Positions 25,612-33,704 of a stretch of 64,000 nt of DNA are shown in pieces. This DNA comes from an uncultured Gammaproteobacteria bacterium (GTDB lineage: Bacteria; Pseudomonadota; Gammaproteobacteria; Steroidobacterales; GCA-2729495), in the NCBI GenBank assembly GCA_937921935.1, contig CAKZWQ010000028.1:88706-152705 (forward strand), written 5' to 3'. The translations under genes and the position numbers were made by a program. How positions within the stretch are numbered: position 1 is the stretch's first letter; the number at the start of each line of letters is the position of its first letter. The notes under the pieces were generated by a model. It was not told where the DNA came from. It saw nothing but the letters and a program-made list of their open reading frames with translations, and made no database searches.

Positions 25612-28260
25612 TCAGCCGTTCGAGGCGGCCATTAGCACCCGCTTCGGCTCGGCCACACCATAGCCCTGGGCGTAGTCCAGACCCATGCCGCGAAGCATGG
25701 TGATGATTTCTTCATTTTCGGCGAATTCGGCGATGGTCTGCTTGCCGGTCAGGTGACCGATCTCGTTAATCGAGCGCACCATTTCCCGATCGATGGGGTC
25801 GTGGAGTATCTCCTTCACGAAGCTGCCGTCAATCTTGAGAAAGTCCACGGGGAAATGCTTCAGGTAGCCGAAGGATGACAGCCCGGTGCCGAAATCATCG
25901 AGGGCGAAATTGCAGCCCAGTTCTTTCAGCGCATTGATGAAGCGGCTGGCCTGGGCATAGCTGGCGATGGCCGCCGTCTCGGTAATCTCGAAACAGATCT
26001 TGGTGGCATCCAGGCCACTGGTCTGGAACTGCTGCACCACGTAAGGCAGGAAACCATCATCCGTCAGACTCTGGCCGGACAGGTTGATAGAGCACAGGGA
26101 GAGGCGTTCGCGTTCATCGGCTTCAGAAACCAGCCAGCGGAAAGCCTGGTTCACGACCCAGCGATCAATATTCGGGGTAATGCCATAGCGCTCGGCGGCG
26201 GAGATAAACAGGTCGGGTGAGACCAGTTTGCCGTTCTCATCACGCATGCGCAGCAACAACTCATAGTGCGCACCCTCTCCCTGACCCTGCAGCGGGAGAA
26301 TGGTCTGGCGGAATAATTCAAAGCGGTTTTCTTCCAGCGCGTTACTGATGCGAGCGGCCCATTGCATTTCGCGCCGACGCCGCATCAGGTCGATATCATT
26401 TTCCTGGTAGCTGTAAATGCGATTGCGCCCGGCTTCCTTGGCGGCCTGACAGGCACTGTCAGCTGCTGAAAGCAAAGCCGCCACGTCCTCCGTCTCCGCC
26501 GACACGGGCACGACACCGACGCTGGCCCCGAGCTGGAAGTTGCGGTCATCCCAGCTGAAGCGATGTTCCCGAATGGCCTCGCGCAGCTTGTCCGCCGTGC
26601 GCATGGCCTCATCCAGGCTGCAGCTTTCCAGCAGCAAACCAAACTCGTCGCCGCCCAGGCGCGCCAGCGTGTCGCGCCAGCGGATCTTACCCTTGAGCAA
26701 GGCACCCAGCTGACTGAGCAGGGCATCGCCCGCATTGTGTCCGCAGGAATCATTAACGATCTTGAACTGATCCAGATCGACATAGCACAAGGCGTAGGAG
26801 GTTTCCCGCGCCTTGGCGCTTTTCAGCGCTCGCTCCAGACGGCTTTCAAATTCTCGCCGGTTGACCAGCCCCGTCAGGATGTCATGACTGGCGTGATAAC
26901 TCAGCTTGCGATTGAGTTCGCGCGCTTCGCTGACATCATGGAACACCAGCACACCGCCGGTGACCTCGCCCTTGTCATCACGAATGGGTGAGGCCGTATT
27001 CTCTATATAGATTTCGTTGCCGTCACGACGAATCAGCAAAGTCGGCCGCACGGACTTGATGGAACGATTGCGGCGAATGGAGACTGCCAGGGGGTTTTCC
27101 AGCGGCTCGCAGGTCTCTTCGTGGAAACCCCGGAATATCTCGTCAATAGGCCGACCGGTGGCATCGTCGACACGCCAGCCGGTGAGTTCCTCGGCCACGG
27201 GATTCAGGTATTCCACATTGCAGTCTTCATCGGTGGTAACCACACCATCACCAATGGATTGCAAAGTGATCTGGGCACTTTCCTTTTCGCGGAACAGCGC
27301 CTCTTCGTAGATCTTCTGCTCCGTGATATCCGTTTCAACACCGATCAGGCGCCGCAAACGACCCCGCTCATCCATCAGGCCCTTGGCCCGGCAAAGTACC
27401 CAGCGCCACTCGCCGTCACGCCGGCACATGCGGTGCACGCTTTCAAAAATTTCCCGCTTGCCGGCCAGGTGCTCGCGCAACTTGGCCTGCACTTTTGCCA
27501 GGTCATCCGGGTGCACCAGGCGTCGCCAGTCCGGCGGCGTTTCAGCCAGGGATTCATCGGTGTAACCCATGATGGCTTTCCAGCGCGGCGAAAAGCGCAT
27601 CACGTTATTCAGGGCATCAAAATCCCAGGTGCCGTCATTGGCCGTGCGGATCATGACCTCTTCGCGCTCTTCCAGCAGGCGCAGACTGCGATCATCACGC
27701 AACTGGGCCAGCCCGGCCGCAAAACTTGAGCCCAGCAATTTCAGCAGTAACTGGTGATCGGCACTCCAGGCCGGCTGGGGGTGGCCATAACAAAAAGCCA
27801 GAAAACCAGCCGGCCGCCCCCGCACGTGAAAGCCGATGGCCAGCATGGAACTAATACGCAGGCCAGTCAGGCGAGCCCCATCGACTTCCTGCTCGGGCGC
27901 GGGATGCGCGCTGTCCAGGATGCCCCGCAGGCGCAGATGCACCAGGCCGTCCTGAAACCAGGGCAACTCGTCCAGGCGACAGGACTGCAAGACTTCAGGA
28001 TTACACTGGGCGAAAGTGGCGCGCGCGGTGTGCACGCGTTCGAAGGATTCCCCGGCTCCATCCAGCAAGGCAATGCACACAGCATCGCAGTCAACAGACT
28101 CGCGCAGGGATTCCAGGCTGCGACGGACCACGTCCTCCGCGCCCTCATCAGGCAGGTTCTGCAGATCAACGGCTAACTTGGTGTACAGCACGTCCAGGCC
28201 GCCGATGGTTTTCCCGCCCAGCGCCTGATGCAACCCTGTCAGGGTCGAGGTGTGATCCAC
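25612..28260 (-). CDS. GAF-PAS-PAS-GGDEF-EAL cyclic-di-GMP signalling protein
   Basis: The start is a GTG preceded by a strong GGAGG 5 bp away, giving 882 residues. Domains in order: GAF-like (about 25-190), PAS/PAC (about 200-315, ending TDITEQK), PAS (about 325-445), GGDEF (about 460-620) and EAL (about 640-875). The cyclase site GGDEF is intact at 536-540, with an inhibitory I-site RWRD at 527-530. The EAL signature reads ELL (Glu667). The other catalytic segments look complete: INLSG, FEITET, LDDFGTG, LKIDGSF, AEFAENEE. No membrane segment is seen, so it is cytoplasmic. It could be bifunctional or a regulated phosphodiesterase. Pili are a plausible output but are not linked here. Confidence 0.93.
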   Translation of the reverse strand: MDHTSTLTGLHQALGGKTIGGLDVLYTKLAVDLQNLPDEGAEDVVRRSLESLRESVDCDAVCIALLDGAGESFERVHTARATFAQCNPEVLQSCRLDELPWFQDGLVHLRLRGILDSAHPAPEQEVDGARLTGLRISSMLAIGFHVRGRPAGFLAFCYGHPQPAWSADHQLLLKLLGSSFAAGLAQLRDDRSLRLLEEREEVMIRTANDGTWDFDALNNVMRFSPRWKAIMGYTDESLAETPPDWRRLVHPDDLAKVQAKLREHLAGKREIFESVHRMCRRDGEWRWVLCRAKGLMDERGRLRRLIGVETDITEQKIYEEALFREKESAQITLQSIGDGVVTTDEDCNVEYLNPVAEELTGWRVDDATGRPIDEIFRGFHEETCEPLENPLAVSIRRNRSIKSVRPTLLIRRDGNEIYIENTASPIRDDKGEVTGGVLVFHDVSEARELNRKLSYHASHDILTGLVNRREFESRLERALKSAKARETSYALCYVDLDQFKIVNDSCGHNAGDALLSQLGALLKGKIRWRDTLARLGGDEFGLLLESCSLDEAMRTADKLREAIREHRFSWDDRNFQLGASVGVVPVSAETEDVAALLSAADSACQAAKEAGRNRIYSYQENDIDLMRRRREMQWAARISNALEENRFELFRQTILPLQGQGEGAHYELLLRMRDENGKLVSPDLFISAAERYGITPNIDRWVVNQAFRWLVSEADERERLSLCSINLSGQSLTDDGFLPYVVQQFQTSGLDATKICFEITETAAIASYAQASRFINALKELGCNFALDDFGTGLSSFGYLKHFPVDFLKIDGSFVKEILHDPIDREMVRSINEIGHLTGKQTIAEFAENEEIITMLRGMGLDYAQGYGVAEPKRVLMAASNG

Positions 28261-28360
28261 TCTGGCCTCCGATTAACCCCGGCTCCCGTTAGCCGAAGTC
28301 TGGTCTTCTGCGACAATTGCAGAAGCCCGCACACAAACGCCTTCATTTTGACACGGATTC

Positions 28361-28394
28361 GCCGTAATACAAGCTAAGTTGATGTAATTACGGC
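28361..28394. repeat. Inverted repeat upstream of the GGDEF-EAL gene
   Basis: GCCGTAAT (28361-28368) and ATTACGGC (28387-28394) are perfect complements separated by 18 bp. They lie in the 157-bp gap between the lyase stop and the GGDEF-EAL start. The site could be an operator for the downstream gene or end transcription from the upstream one; there is no T-run. Confidence 0.35.
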
Positions 28395-28417
28395 AAATAA
28401 CCATGGCCGGAATTCCC

Positions 28418-29293
28418 TCAGGGTTCGTAGCGCTCAGCCAGGCTCAACATGGCATCGGTGCCAATCAACGCATTGATCTGACTGAAATCATTCATACGAT
28501 CTCGCAAGCTATCCGTGGTGCCGTCGCGCTTGAGAACCTGAAGGTATTCGGCACCGGCACGGCTGAGCACGCGCACCATGGCACCGGGGAATATCACGAT
28601 CTTGAAGCCCAGTTCGCCCAACTCCGCGGCCGGCAGCACGGGGGTCTTGCCGCCCTCCACCATATTGGCGAGCAGCGGGATCCGGTCGCCCAGGGCTGCA
28701 CCGATCTGCTGCAACTCCGCCCGATCGCCCGGCGACTCCACAAACAGAATTTGCGCGCCGGCTTCCCGGTAGGCCTCCGCCCGCTCCAGGGCAGCTGCCA
28801 GCCCTTCCACGGCAACGGCATCGGTGCGGGCAATAATCAGGGTCTCATCACTGCGCCGGGCATCCAGGGCGGCGCGAATCTTGCCGCACATCTCGGCCGC
28901 CGGGATCAGGCGCTTACCTTCCAGATGGCCGCAACGCTTGGGCATCTGCTGATCTTCCAATTGAATGGCAGACGCACCACGGTTCTCGAACAGTTGCACG
29001 GTCCGCTGGACATTCAGCGCGTTACCGAAGCCGTTATCACCATCCACAATCAAAGGCAGGGACACCCGGTCGCGAATGCAGCCGATGGTATCGGCCACTT
29101 CCGTCAGGGTGGTCAGGCCCAGATCCGGTCGACCCAGGCGAGTAAAGGCAATACTTGCGCCGCTGAGATAGGCGCAGGAAAAACCCGCCTGTTCGATCAG
29201 CAATGCCGTCAGCGCGTCGTAGCAACCCGGTGCAATGACGGGTTGCGCACCGGCAATGGCCTCGACCAGTTGGTGTGCAGCTTTATTTTCCAT
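28418..29293 (-). CDS. Isocitrate lyase/PEP mutase family lyase
   Basis: The 291-residue protein has the superfamily signature KRCGH (residues 119-123) and the metal-binding stretch LIVDGDNGFGN (about 81-91). Its length matches methylisocitrate lyase, 2,3-dimethylmalate lyase and oxaloacetate decarboxylase rather than true isocitrate lyase. Members cleave or decarboxylate 2-hydroxy di- or tricarboxylates with Mg2+, via the cysteine of KRCGH. Its start overlaps the end of a LeuD-like gene by 11 bp, and a LeuC-like gene lies next. The trio therefore looks like a hydratase followed by a lyase. The exact substrate cannot be read from sequence. Confidence 0.88.
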   Translation of the reverse strand: MENKAAHQLVEAIAGAQPVIAPGCYDALTALLIEQAGFSCAYLSGASIAFTRLGRPDLGLTTLTEVADTIGCIRDRVSLPLIVDGDNGFGNALNVQRTVQLFENRGASAIQLEDQQMPKRCGHLEGKRLIPAAEMCGKIRAALDARRSDETLIIARTDAVAVEGLAAALERAEAYREAGAQILFVESPGDRAELQQIGAALGDRIPLLANMVEGGKTPVLPAAELGELGFKIVIFPGAMVRVLSRAGAEYLQVLKRDGTTDSLRDRMNDFSQINALIGTDAMLSLAERYEP

Positions 29294-29795
29294 GCCCGGC
29301 CTCCTCAGCCAGTCGATTCTTTAAATAGGGCATCAAGCCGCCGGCTGCAACCAGGCGCAGCAGGTGGGGCGGCAGGGACGCGACCTGCGCGTCATCGCCC
29401 CGGCTCTGGTTACTGATCTCACCCGTGGCGGCATCGATACGCAGGCGGTCTCCGGCCTGGATTTCCATGTCCGCCGGCAGCAGCAGCGCCGGGATGCCAA
29501 AGTTAAGAGCATTGCGGTAAAAAATCCGGCCAAAGGATCGGGCCAGGACCGCCCCAACACCCAGGTGCTGCAATGCCATGGCAGCCTGCTCCCGCGCCGA
29601 ACCCATCCCGAAGTTCAAACCGCCCACCACCACATCACCGGCTTGCACCGAACCGGCGAAGGCCGGGTCCAGGGTTTCCAGGCAGTGCCGGGCCATTTCA
29701 TCCATGGAGGATTTGAAATACAGGCCGGGTGCCATGGCGTCCGTATTGACGTTGTCGCCGAATACCCAGGCTCGACCGCTGATCACCAGGCTCAT
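29283..29795 (-). CDS. LeuD-type small subunit of an aconitase-family hydro-lyase
   Basis: I chose the ATG at 29795, which overlaps the large-subunit stop by 4 bp and gives 170 residues; the frame extends further but only into sequence overlapping the large subunit. It shows the swivel-domain pattern FGDNVNTDAMAPGLYF and FGMGSAREQAAMAL, followed by ARSFGRIFYRNALNFG. In 3-isopropylmalate dehydratase this last segment contains the substrate-recognition loop. It pairs with the LeuC-like subunit. As leuB and leuA are absent nearby, a role other than leucine synthesis (for example dimethylmalate or homoaconitate dehydratase) is equally possible. Confidence 0.9.
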   Translation of the reverse strand: MSLVISGRAWVFGDNVNTDAMAPGLYFKSSMDEMARHCLETLDPAFAGSVQAGDVVVGGLNFGMGSAREQAAMALQHLGVGAVLARSFGRIFYRNALNFGIPALLLPADMEIQAGDRLRIDAATGEISNQSRGDDAQVASLPPHLLRLVAAGGLMPYLKNRLAEEAGHGK

Positions 29796-31057
29796 GTCAG
29801 CATCTCCCGGGGATCGGTAATGCGCCCGGCGACAGCCGACGCCGCCACCGTATAAGGCGAACCCAGGTAAACCTCGGCGGAGTTCGCGCCCATGCGACCC
29901 TGAAAATTCCGGTTGGTAGACGAGATACAAACCTCGTTCTCGGCCAGAATGCCTGCGCCAAGGGCCGCACAGGCACCACAGCCCGTGGGCAATAAATAGG
30001 CGCCTGCCGCGCTGATAATTTCCAGCGTGCCGTCGGCGGCGGCTTCCCGGTAGGCGCGCTGAGATGCAGGCGCAACCAGCAGCCGTGTGTCGGCGGCAAC
30101 ACGGCGACCCCGCAGCACCTGCGCGACCATTTGCAGATCTTCGAGCTTGGCGCCCACGCAGGCACCAATATACGCCTGGTTGATCACCGTCCCGGCATGG
30201 GTGGAGACCGGGCCGGAGTTGGCCGGTGAATGCGGCGCTGCCACCTGGGGCTCCAGGTCCGCAGCCTCGAACTGATGAACCGCGGCGTAATCCGCATCCG
30301 CATCACTGCACCACTCCAGGGCGTCCGCTGCCGGTTGTTGCCCGGCGACTCGCAAGGCAACCAGGGTCTGTTCGTCAGCGGGCACCACGCCGGTTTCCGC
30401 GCCCAGTTCCGCGGCCATATTGCACAGCACGCCACGCTCGGCCATGGACATGCGGGCAATGCTGTCACCACCGAATTCCATCACACGGCCTGCGTTGTCC
30501 GTCCCCACTTCCCGACAAAGCTTGAGCATGATGTCTTTAGCTGACGTACCCGCACCGAACTCACCGCTCCAGTCGATGCGCACCGTCTGCGGCACCTGGA
30601 TCCAGATCTCGCCCGTCACGGCAACACCGGTCATCTCGATGGCGCCGAAACCCATCATCAGACAACCGAAAGCACCCCCCATGCTGGAATGGGAATCACC
30701 GCCCACGGCAAACATGCCTGGCTCAAGCAAGCCCTGCTCGGCCAGCAGCACATGCCCGATGCCCTGCATATCGAAAAAACGCTGAATGCCGAATTCCCGC
30801 GCAAAGTCACGAGTCAGGCGCAGGATCTCGGCAGACTGGGCATCCACGGCGGGCGTGAAATGATCGGTAACCAGCACCACCTTGTCCGGGTCCCAGACCC
30901 CTGCCCCCAGCTCTTTCAGCCGCGGCCAGATGCGCCGGGGACCGCCCGAGTCCAGTAGCAGGCACAGGTCCACCTGGCAGGTGATGATTTCGCCAGGTGC
31001 TGCGGATGCCTGGCCCGATGCGCGGGACAGGATTTTCTGAGTCAGGGTTTGTGCCAT
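29792..31057 (-). CDS. LeuC-type large subunit of an aconitase-family hydro-lyase
   Basis: The ATG at 31057 gives 421 residues, the length of the compact LeuC2/homoaconitase-like group rather than the roughly 465-residue E. coli LeuC. Iron-sulfur ligands are Cys300 (AYIGACVGAKLEDL) and Cys360/Cys363 (LPTGCGACAALGAG). The substrate-binding GGDSHSSMGGAFG is at 119-131. The usual IGSCTNGR loop reads IGACVGAK here, a departure seen in non-leucine branches of the family. It would form a heterodimer with the small subunit encoded just downstream and carry out a reversible dehydration of a hydroxy-acid. Confidence 0.9.
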   Translation of the reverse strand: MAQTLTQKILSRASGQASAAPGEIITCQVDLCLLLDSGGPRRIWPRLKELGAGVWDPDKVVLVTDHFTPAVDAQSAEILRLTRDFAREFGIQRFFDMQGIGHVLLAEQGLLEPGMFAVGGDSHSSMGGAFGCLMMGFGAIEMTGVAVTGEIWIQVPQTVRIDWSGEFGAGTSAKDIMLKLCREVGTDNAGRVMEFGGDSIARMSMAERGVLCNMAAELGAETGVVPADEQTLVALRVAGQQPAADALEWCSDADADYAAVHQFEAADLEPQVAAPHSPANSGPVSTHAGTVINQAYIGACVGAKLEDLQMVAQVLRGRRVAADTRLLVAPASQRAYREAAADGTLEIISAAGAYLLPTGCGACAALGAGILAENEVCISSTNRNFQGRMGANSAEVYLGSPYTVAASAVAGRITDPREMLT

Positions 31058-31140
31058 GGGGCTGAGGATAACCGGCTTCGACGGGCAGCTGTCGAACGCC
31101 CTAAGCAGCTGGCCAGGGAAAAGCCAATGCGCCAAGACAC

Positions 31141-31168
31141 GGGGTCAGGCCCGACCAGGCCTGACCCC
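31141..31168 (-). terminator. Inverted repeat just after ubiD-family gene, possible terminator
   Basis: A perfect 11-bp stem (GGGGTCAGGCC with GGCCTGACCCC) and 6-nt loop begins 8 bp beyond the stop codon on the minus strand. No T-run follows, so it may instead be a REP-like element or an mRNA-stabilising hairpin between this gene and the LeuC-like gene. Confidence 0.45.
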
Positions 31169-31175
31169 GATGCAT

Positions 31176-32675
31176 CTAGCCCAGCACGTCCTTTAATTTT
31201 TCCGCGATGGCGGCTACGGCGGCCGGGTCAGCCTGGCTGACAGGCGCATAGTCACTGAAGCGCTCGGGAATCTTCACCGTGGCATCAATACCCAGTTGCG
31301 AACCCGTCATCGGGAAACCCTGCGGGCCCTTGGCAGCTGAAGGGTCCAGGATCATCGCCTGCCCGGAACGATTCATGATGCTGTCCTCATAGGGCTGGAC
31401 GCGCGTACCGATCGCAAACTCCACGGCCTGCAGATCGTAGGGATCGATGTCCGGGCCGACGACAACGACAATTTTCGCCGTGCGTCCCCAGCGCCCCGCC
31501 GCACCCCAGACGGCATGTAGCACGAACTTGCCGAATTCCGGGTGGGGCTTCTGGGCACCGTCCACCGTTAGCTGCACGATATAGGTCATGTTGGGTGTCA
31601 CGACGACATCCTTGACCTCCGGAATCTTGCGCTGCAGGTCACTGAGGACCTCGCCTTCCACGGGCATCAGCCCCAGGTAGTTGTGATCAAACGGCGGCAT
31701 CATTTCGATGGTTGCGTACCACAGGGGATCCTTGCGGTGGGTAATTCGCTTGACGTCGAACACCGGGAATATCTGCAGCTTGTCGTAGTAACCCACGGAG
31801 TTGGAATGCCAGCCGATGGTGACGTCATCGGCATCGGGCTGGAAGACCCCTTCGATAACCCACTCAGCCGTCGCCGGCACTTCCAGGTCCACCGTGTCGC
31901 ACTTGACCAGTTCTACCGGCGAACCGCGCAGGCCGCCGGCAAAGGCAAACTCGTCGCTGCCGAAGGGCGTGCCCGTGCAGGCAGCCAGATGCACAGCAGG
32001 ATCACAAAGCTTGGCAACAGCAACTTCCAGGGGCTTGCCCATGGCCTTGGCCTTGGCCAGGTGAATCCCGATGTGATTCATCGGCGGATTCCAGAAGGCG
32101 AAAATCGACAGCTGCTGCTTCTGCTGACGATCAGTGTAGGAGCCCCCGGTGGGATGCCGGCATTCCCACAACTGCGTCAGGCGATACCAGCCCACGTTGC
32201 GCGCGCCCGTTTCCGGATCCTTGGTCACCACGATGGCACCACATATATAGGAGGAGCCCTCCTGGCCGATCCAGGTATGGGGCAACTGCTTGTCGAGGGA
32301 AATATCGGCCTCTTCAATAACCACCTGCTTGCAGGGGGCGTCTGTGCCATCGACCACCACGGGGGCCTGCCACTTTGCCTGGTCCGCCAGGATATCCGCA
32401 TGCTTGAGCTTGGCAGCCAGGGGGTCGCGCTCGCCCAGGATCATGGCCGTGCGTTCTCGCGTACCGAAGGGGTTGTAGAGGACGGGAATGCCGGGGGTGT
32501 TGTAGCCCTGAAGATTGTTCAGAACCACACCCGGACCATCCGTCTCATGCAGGTGGCGCATCAGGGACTGGAGCTCATTGCTCTCATATTCACAGTTGAT
32601 GGGCGCATCCACTTGCTTGAGCTGGCCATCTTCTTCCAGCACCGACAGATACTCGCGCATGTCCTTGAAAGCCAT
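31176..32675 (-). CDS. UbiD-family decarboxylase
   Basis: The ATG at 32675, spaced 8 bp from AAGGGGAG, gives 499 residues; a GTG three codons upstream directly abuts that SD and is less likely. The sequence has the UbiD fold pattern, with RNVGWYRLT matching the family's prenyl-FMN/metal region and EMMPPFDHNYLG in the domain holding the catalytic glutamates. UbiD enzymes use prenylated FMN from UbiX for reversible decarboxylation of aromatic or unsaturated acids. It may be 4-hydroxy-3-polyprenylbenzoate decarboxylase (ubiquinone pathway) or a catabolic paralogue. Its neighbours are catabolic in type, so I leave the symbol blank. Confidence 0.88.
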   Translation of the reverse strand: MAFKDMREYLSVLEEDGQLKQVDAPINCEYESNELQSLMRHLHETDGPGVVLNNLQGYNTPGIPVLYNPFGTRERTAMILGERDPLAAKLKHADILADQAKWQAPVVVDGTDAPCKQVVIEEADISLDKQLPHTWIGQEGSSYICGAIVVTKDPETGARNVGWYRLTQLWECRHPTGGSYTDRQQKQQLSIFAFWNPPMNHIGIHLAKAKAMGKPLEVAVAKLCDPAVHLAACTGTPFGSDEFAFAGGLRGSPVELVKCDTVDLEVPATAEWVIEGVFQPDADDVTIGWHSNSVGYYDKLQIFPVFDVKRITHRKDPLWYATIEMMPPFDHNYLGLMPVEGEVLSDLQRKIPEVKDVVVTPNMTYIVQLTVDGAQKPHPEFGKFVLHAVWGAAGRWGRTAKIVVVVGPDIDPYDLQAVEFAIGTRVQPYEDSIMNRSGQAMILDPSAAKGPQGFPMTGSQLGIDATVKIPERFSDYAPVSQADPAAVAAIAEKLKDVLG

Positions 32676-32812
32676 CGGCTTCACTCCCCTTGGTTTTAAT
32701 TCTTGAACGTGATTCCACGGGCCGATGACCCGGGCGCGGTCACCTTAGCACTTCTGCGGCGACGGCGGCAGCCTTGGCCCGCCGGCCGAATCCGGCCACG
32801 GGCGGCCTTGTC

Positions 32813-32821
32813 TGCTAAGAT
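32813..32821 (+). promoter_or_regulatory. Putative extended -10 promoter for the SDR gene
   Basis: TGCTAAGAT at 32813-32821 is an extended -10 (TGnTAAGAT) lying 60 bp upstream of the SDR ATG, in the divergent gap with the UbiD-family gene. No clear -35 is present, as expected for this promoter class. Confidence 0.4.
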
Positions 32822-32881
32822 TCGCGACCTTTCGGCGAGGGTCCCACGGCTGCTCGCGCAGGCAAACTCAGGAGTAAAAGC

Positions 32882-33679
32882 ATGAGCGAGAGGAAAGTCG
32901 CCATTGTCACGGGCTCAGCGACCGGCGTCGGTGCCGCCGCGGCGATTCTGTTGGCCGAAAAAGGCTGCAATGTGGTGATCAACTACACCCGCAGCAAAGC
33001 CGAGGCCGAGGAAACGGCCGCCGAGTGCCGCAGCAAGGGTGCCGAGGCGATCTGCGTGCAGGCCGACGTATCTGACGATGCCAACTGCCGCGCGATGGCC
33101 CAGGCAGCCGTCGATGAATGGGGCCGCATCGATTACCTGATCAACAATGCCGCGCGCACCAAGTTCAATCCCTATCCGCAGCTGGACGGCGTGACCAAGC
33201 AGGACTTTTTGGATATCTACGCCGTCAATGTCGTGGGTGCCTACCAGATGATTCGCGCCGTCGAGCCCCATATCCGCAAAAACCGCGGCGCCATCGTGAA
33301 CGATTCATCCATCGGCGGCGTTACCGGCATTGCTTCGTCGATTCCCTATGCGGCATCCAAGGCTGCCCTGAACCTGATGACCAAGTCCCTGGCCCACGTG
33401 CTGGCGCCGGAAGTTCGTATCAATACGGTGGTGCCGGGCATGATTCAGACCCGCTGGCTCAAGGGCGGCATGGGTGACGAACAATACGAAGCCATGCTGG
33501 AGTCCACCCGTGAACAACTGCCGCTAAAAGATGTGGCGACGGCGGAAGACATCGCCGAAACCCTGGTGTTCTTCCTGATTGGCGCCGGCTCACGCCTGGT
33601 CACGGGTGAAACCCTGATCGTGGACAGCGGCATTCACATCGGCCAGTTGCCGCCCTACTCCAGCGGCGAAGACTACTGA
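32882..33679 (+). CDS. Short-chain dehydrogenase/reductase
   Basis: The 265-residue protein is a classical SDR: cofactor motif TGSATGVG (about residues 10-17), NNAA, and the catalytic Ser-Tyr-Lys in NDSSIGG...PYAASK. The C-terminal LVTGETLIVDSG segment is typical of FabG-like enzymes. It would oxidise or reduce a hydroxy/keto substrate with NAD(P)H. A good SD (AGGAG) lies 7 bp before the ATG. The MDR reductase gene follows 25 bp later on the same strand, so the two may act on one pathway. The substrate is unknown. Confidence 0.9.
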   Translation: MSERKVAIVTGSATGVGAAAAILLAEKGCNVVINYTRSKAEAEETAAECRSKGAEAICVQADVSDDANCRAMAQAAVDEWGRIDYLINNAARTKFNPYPQLDGVTKQDFLDIYAVNVVGAYQMIRAVEPHIRKNRGAIVNDSSIGGVTGIASSIPYAASKAALNLMTKSLAHVLAPEVRINTVVPGMIQTRWLKGGMGDEQYEAMLESTREQLPLKDVATAEDIAETLVFFLIGAGSRLVTGETLIVDSGIHIGQLPPYSSGEDY

Positions 33680-33704
33680 CCGGAGCACCTGACCAACCGT
33701 CCGG

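Noticed and set aside
29792..31057. Naming the LeuC/LeuD-like pair leuC and leuD
   Set aside because: Length, altered cysteine loop and lyase partner point away from leucine synthesis, and no leuA or leuB is nearby.
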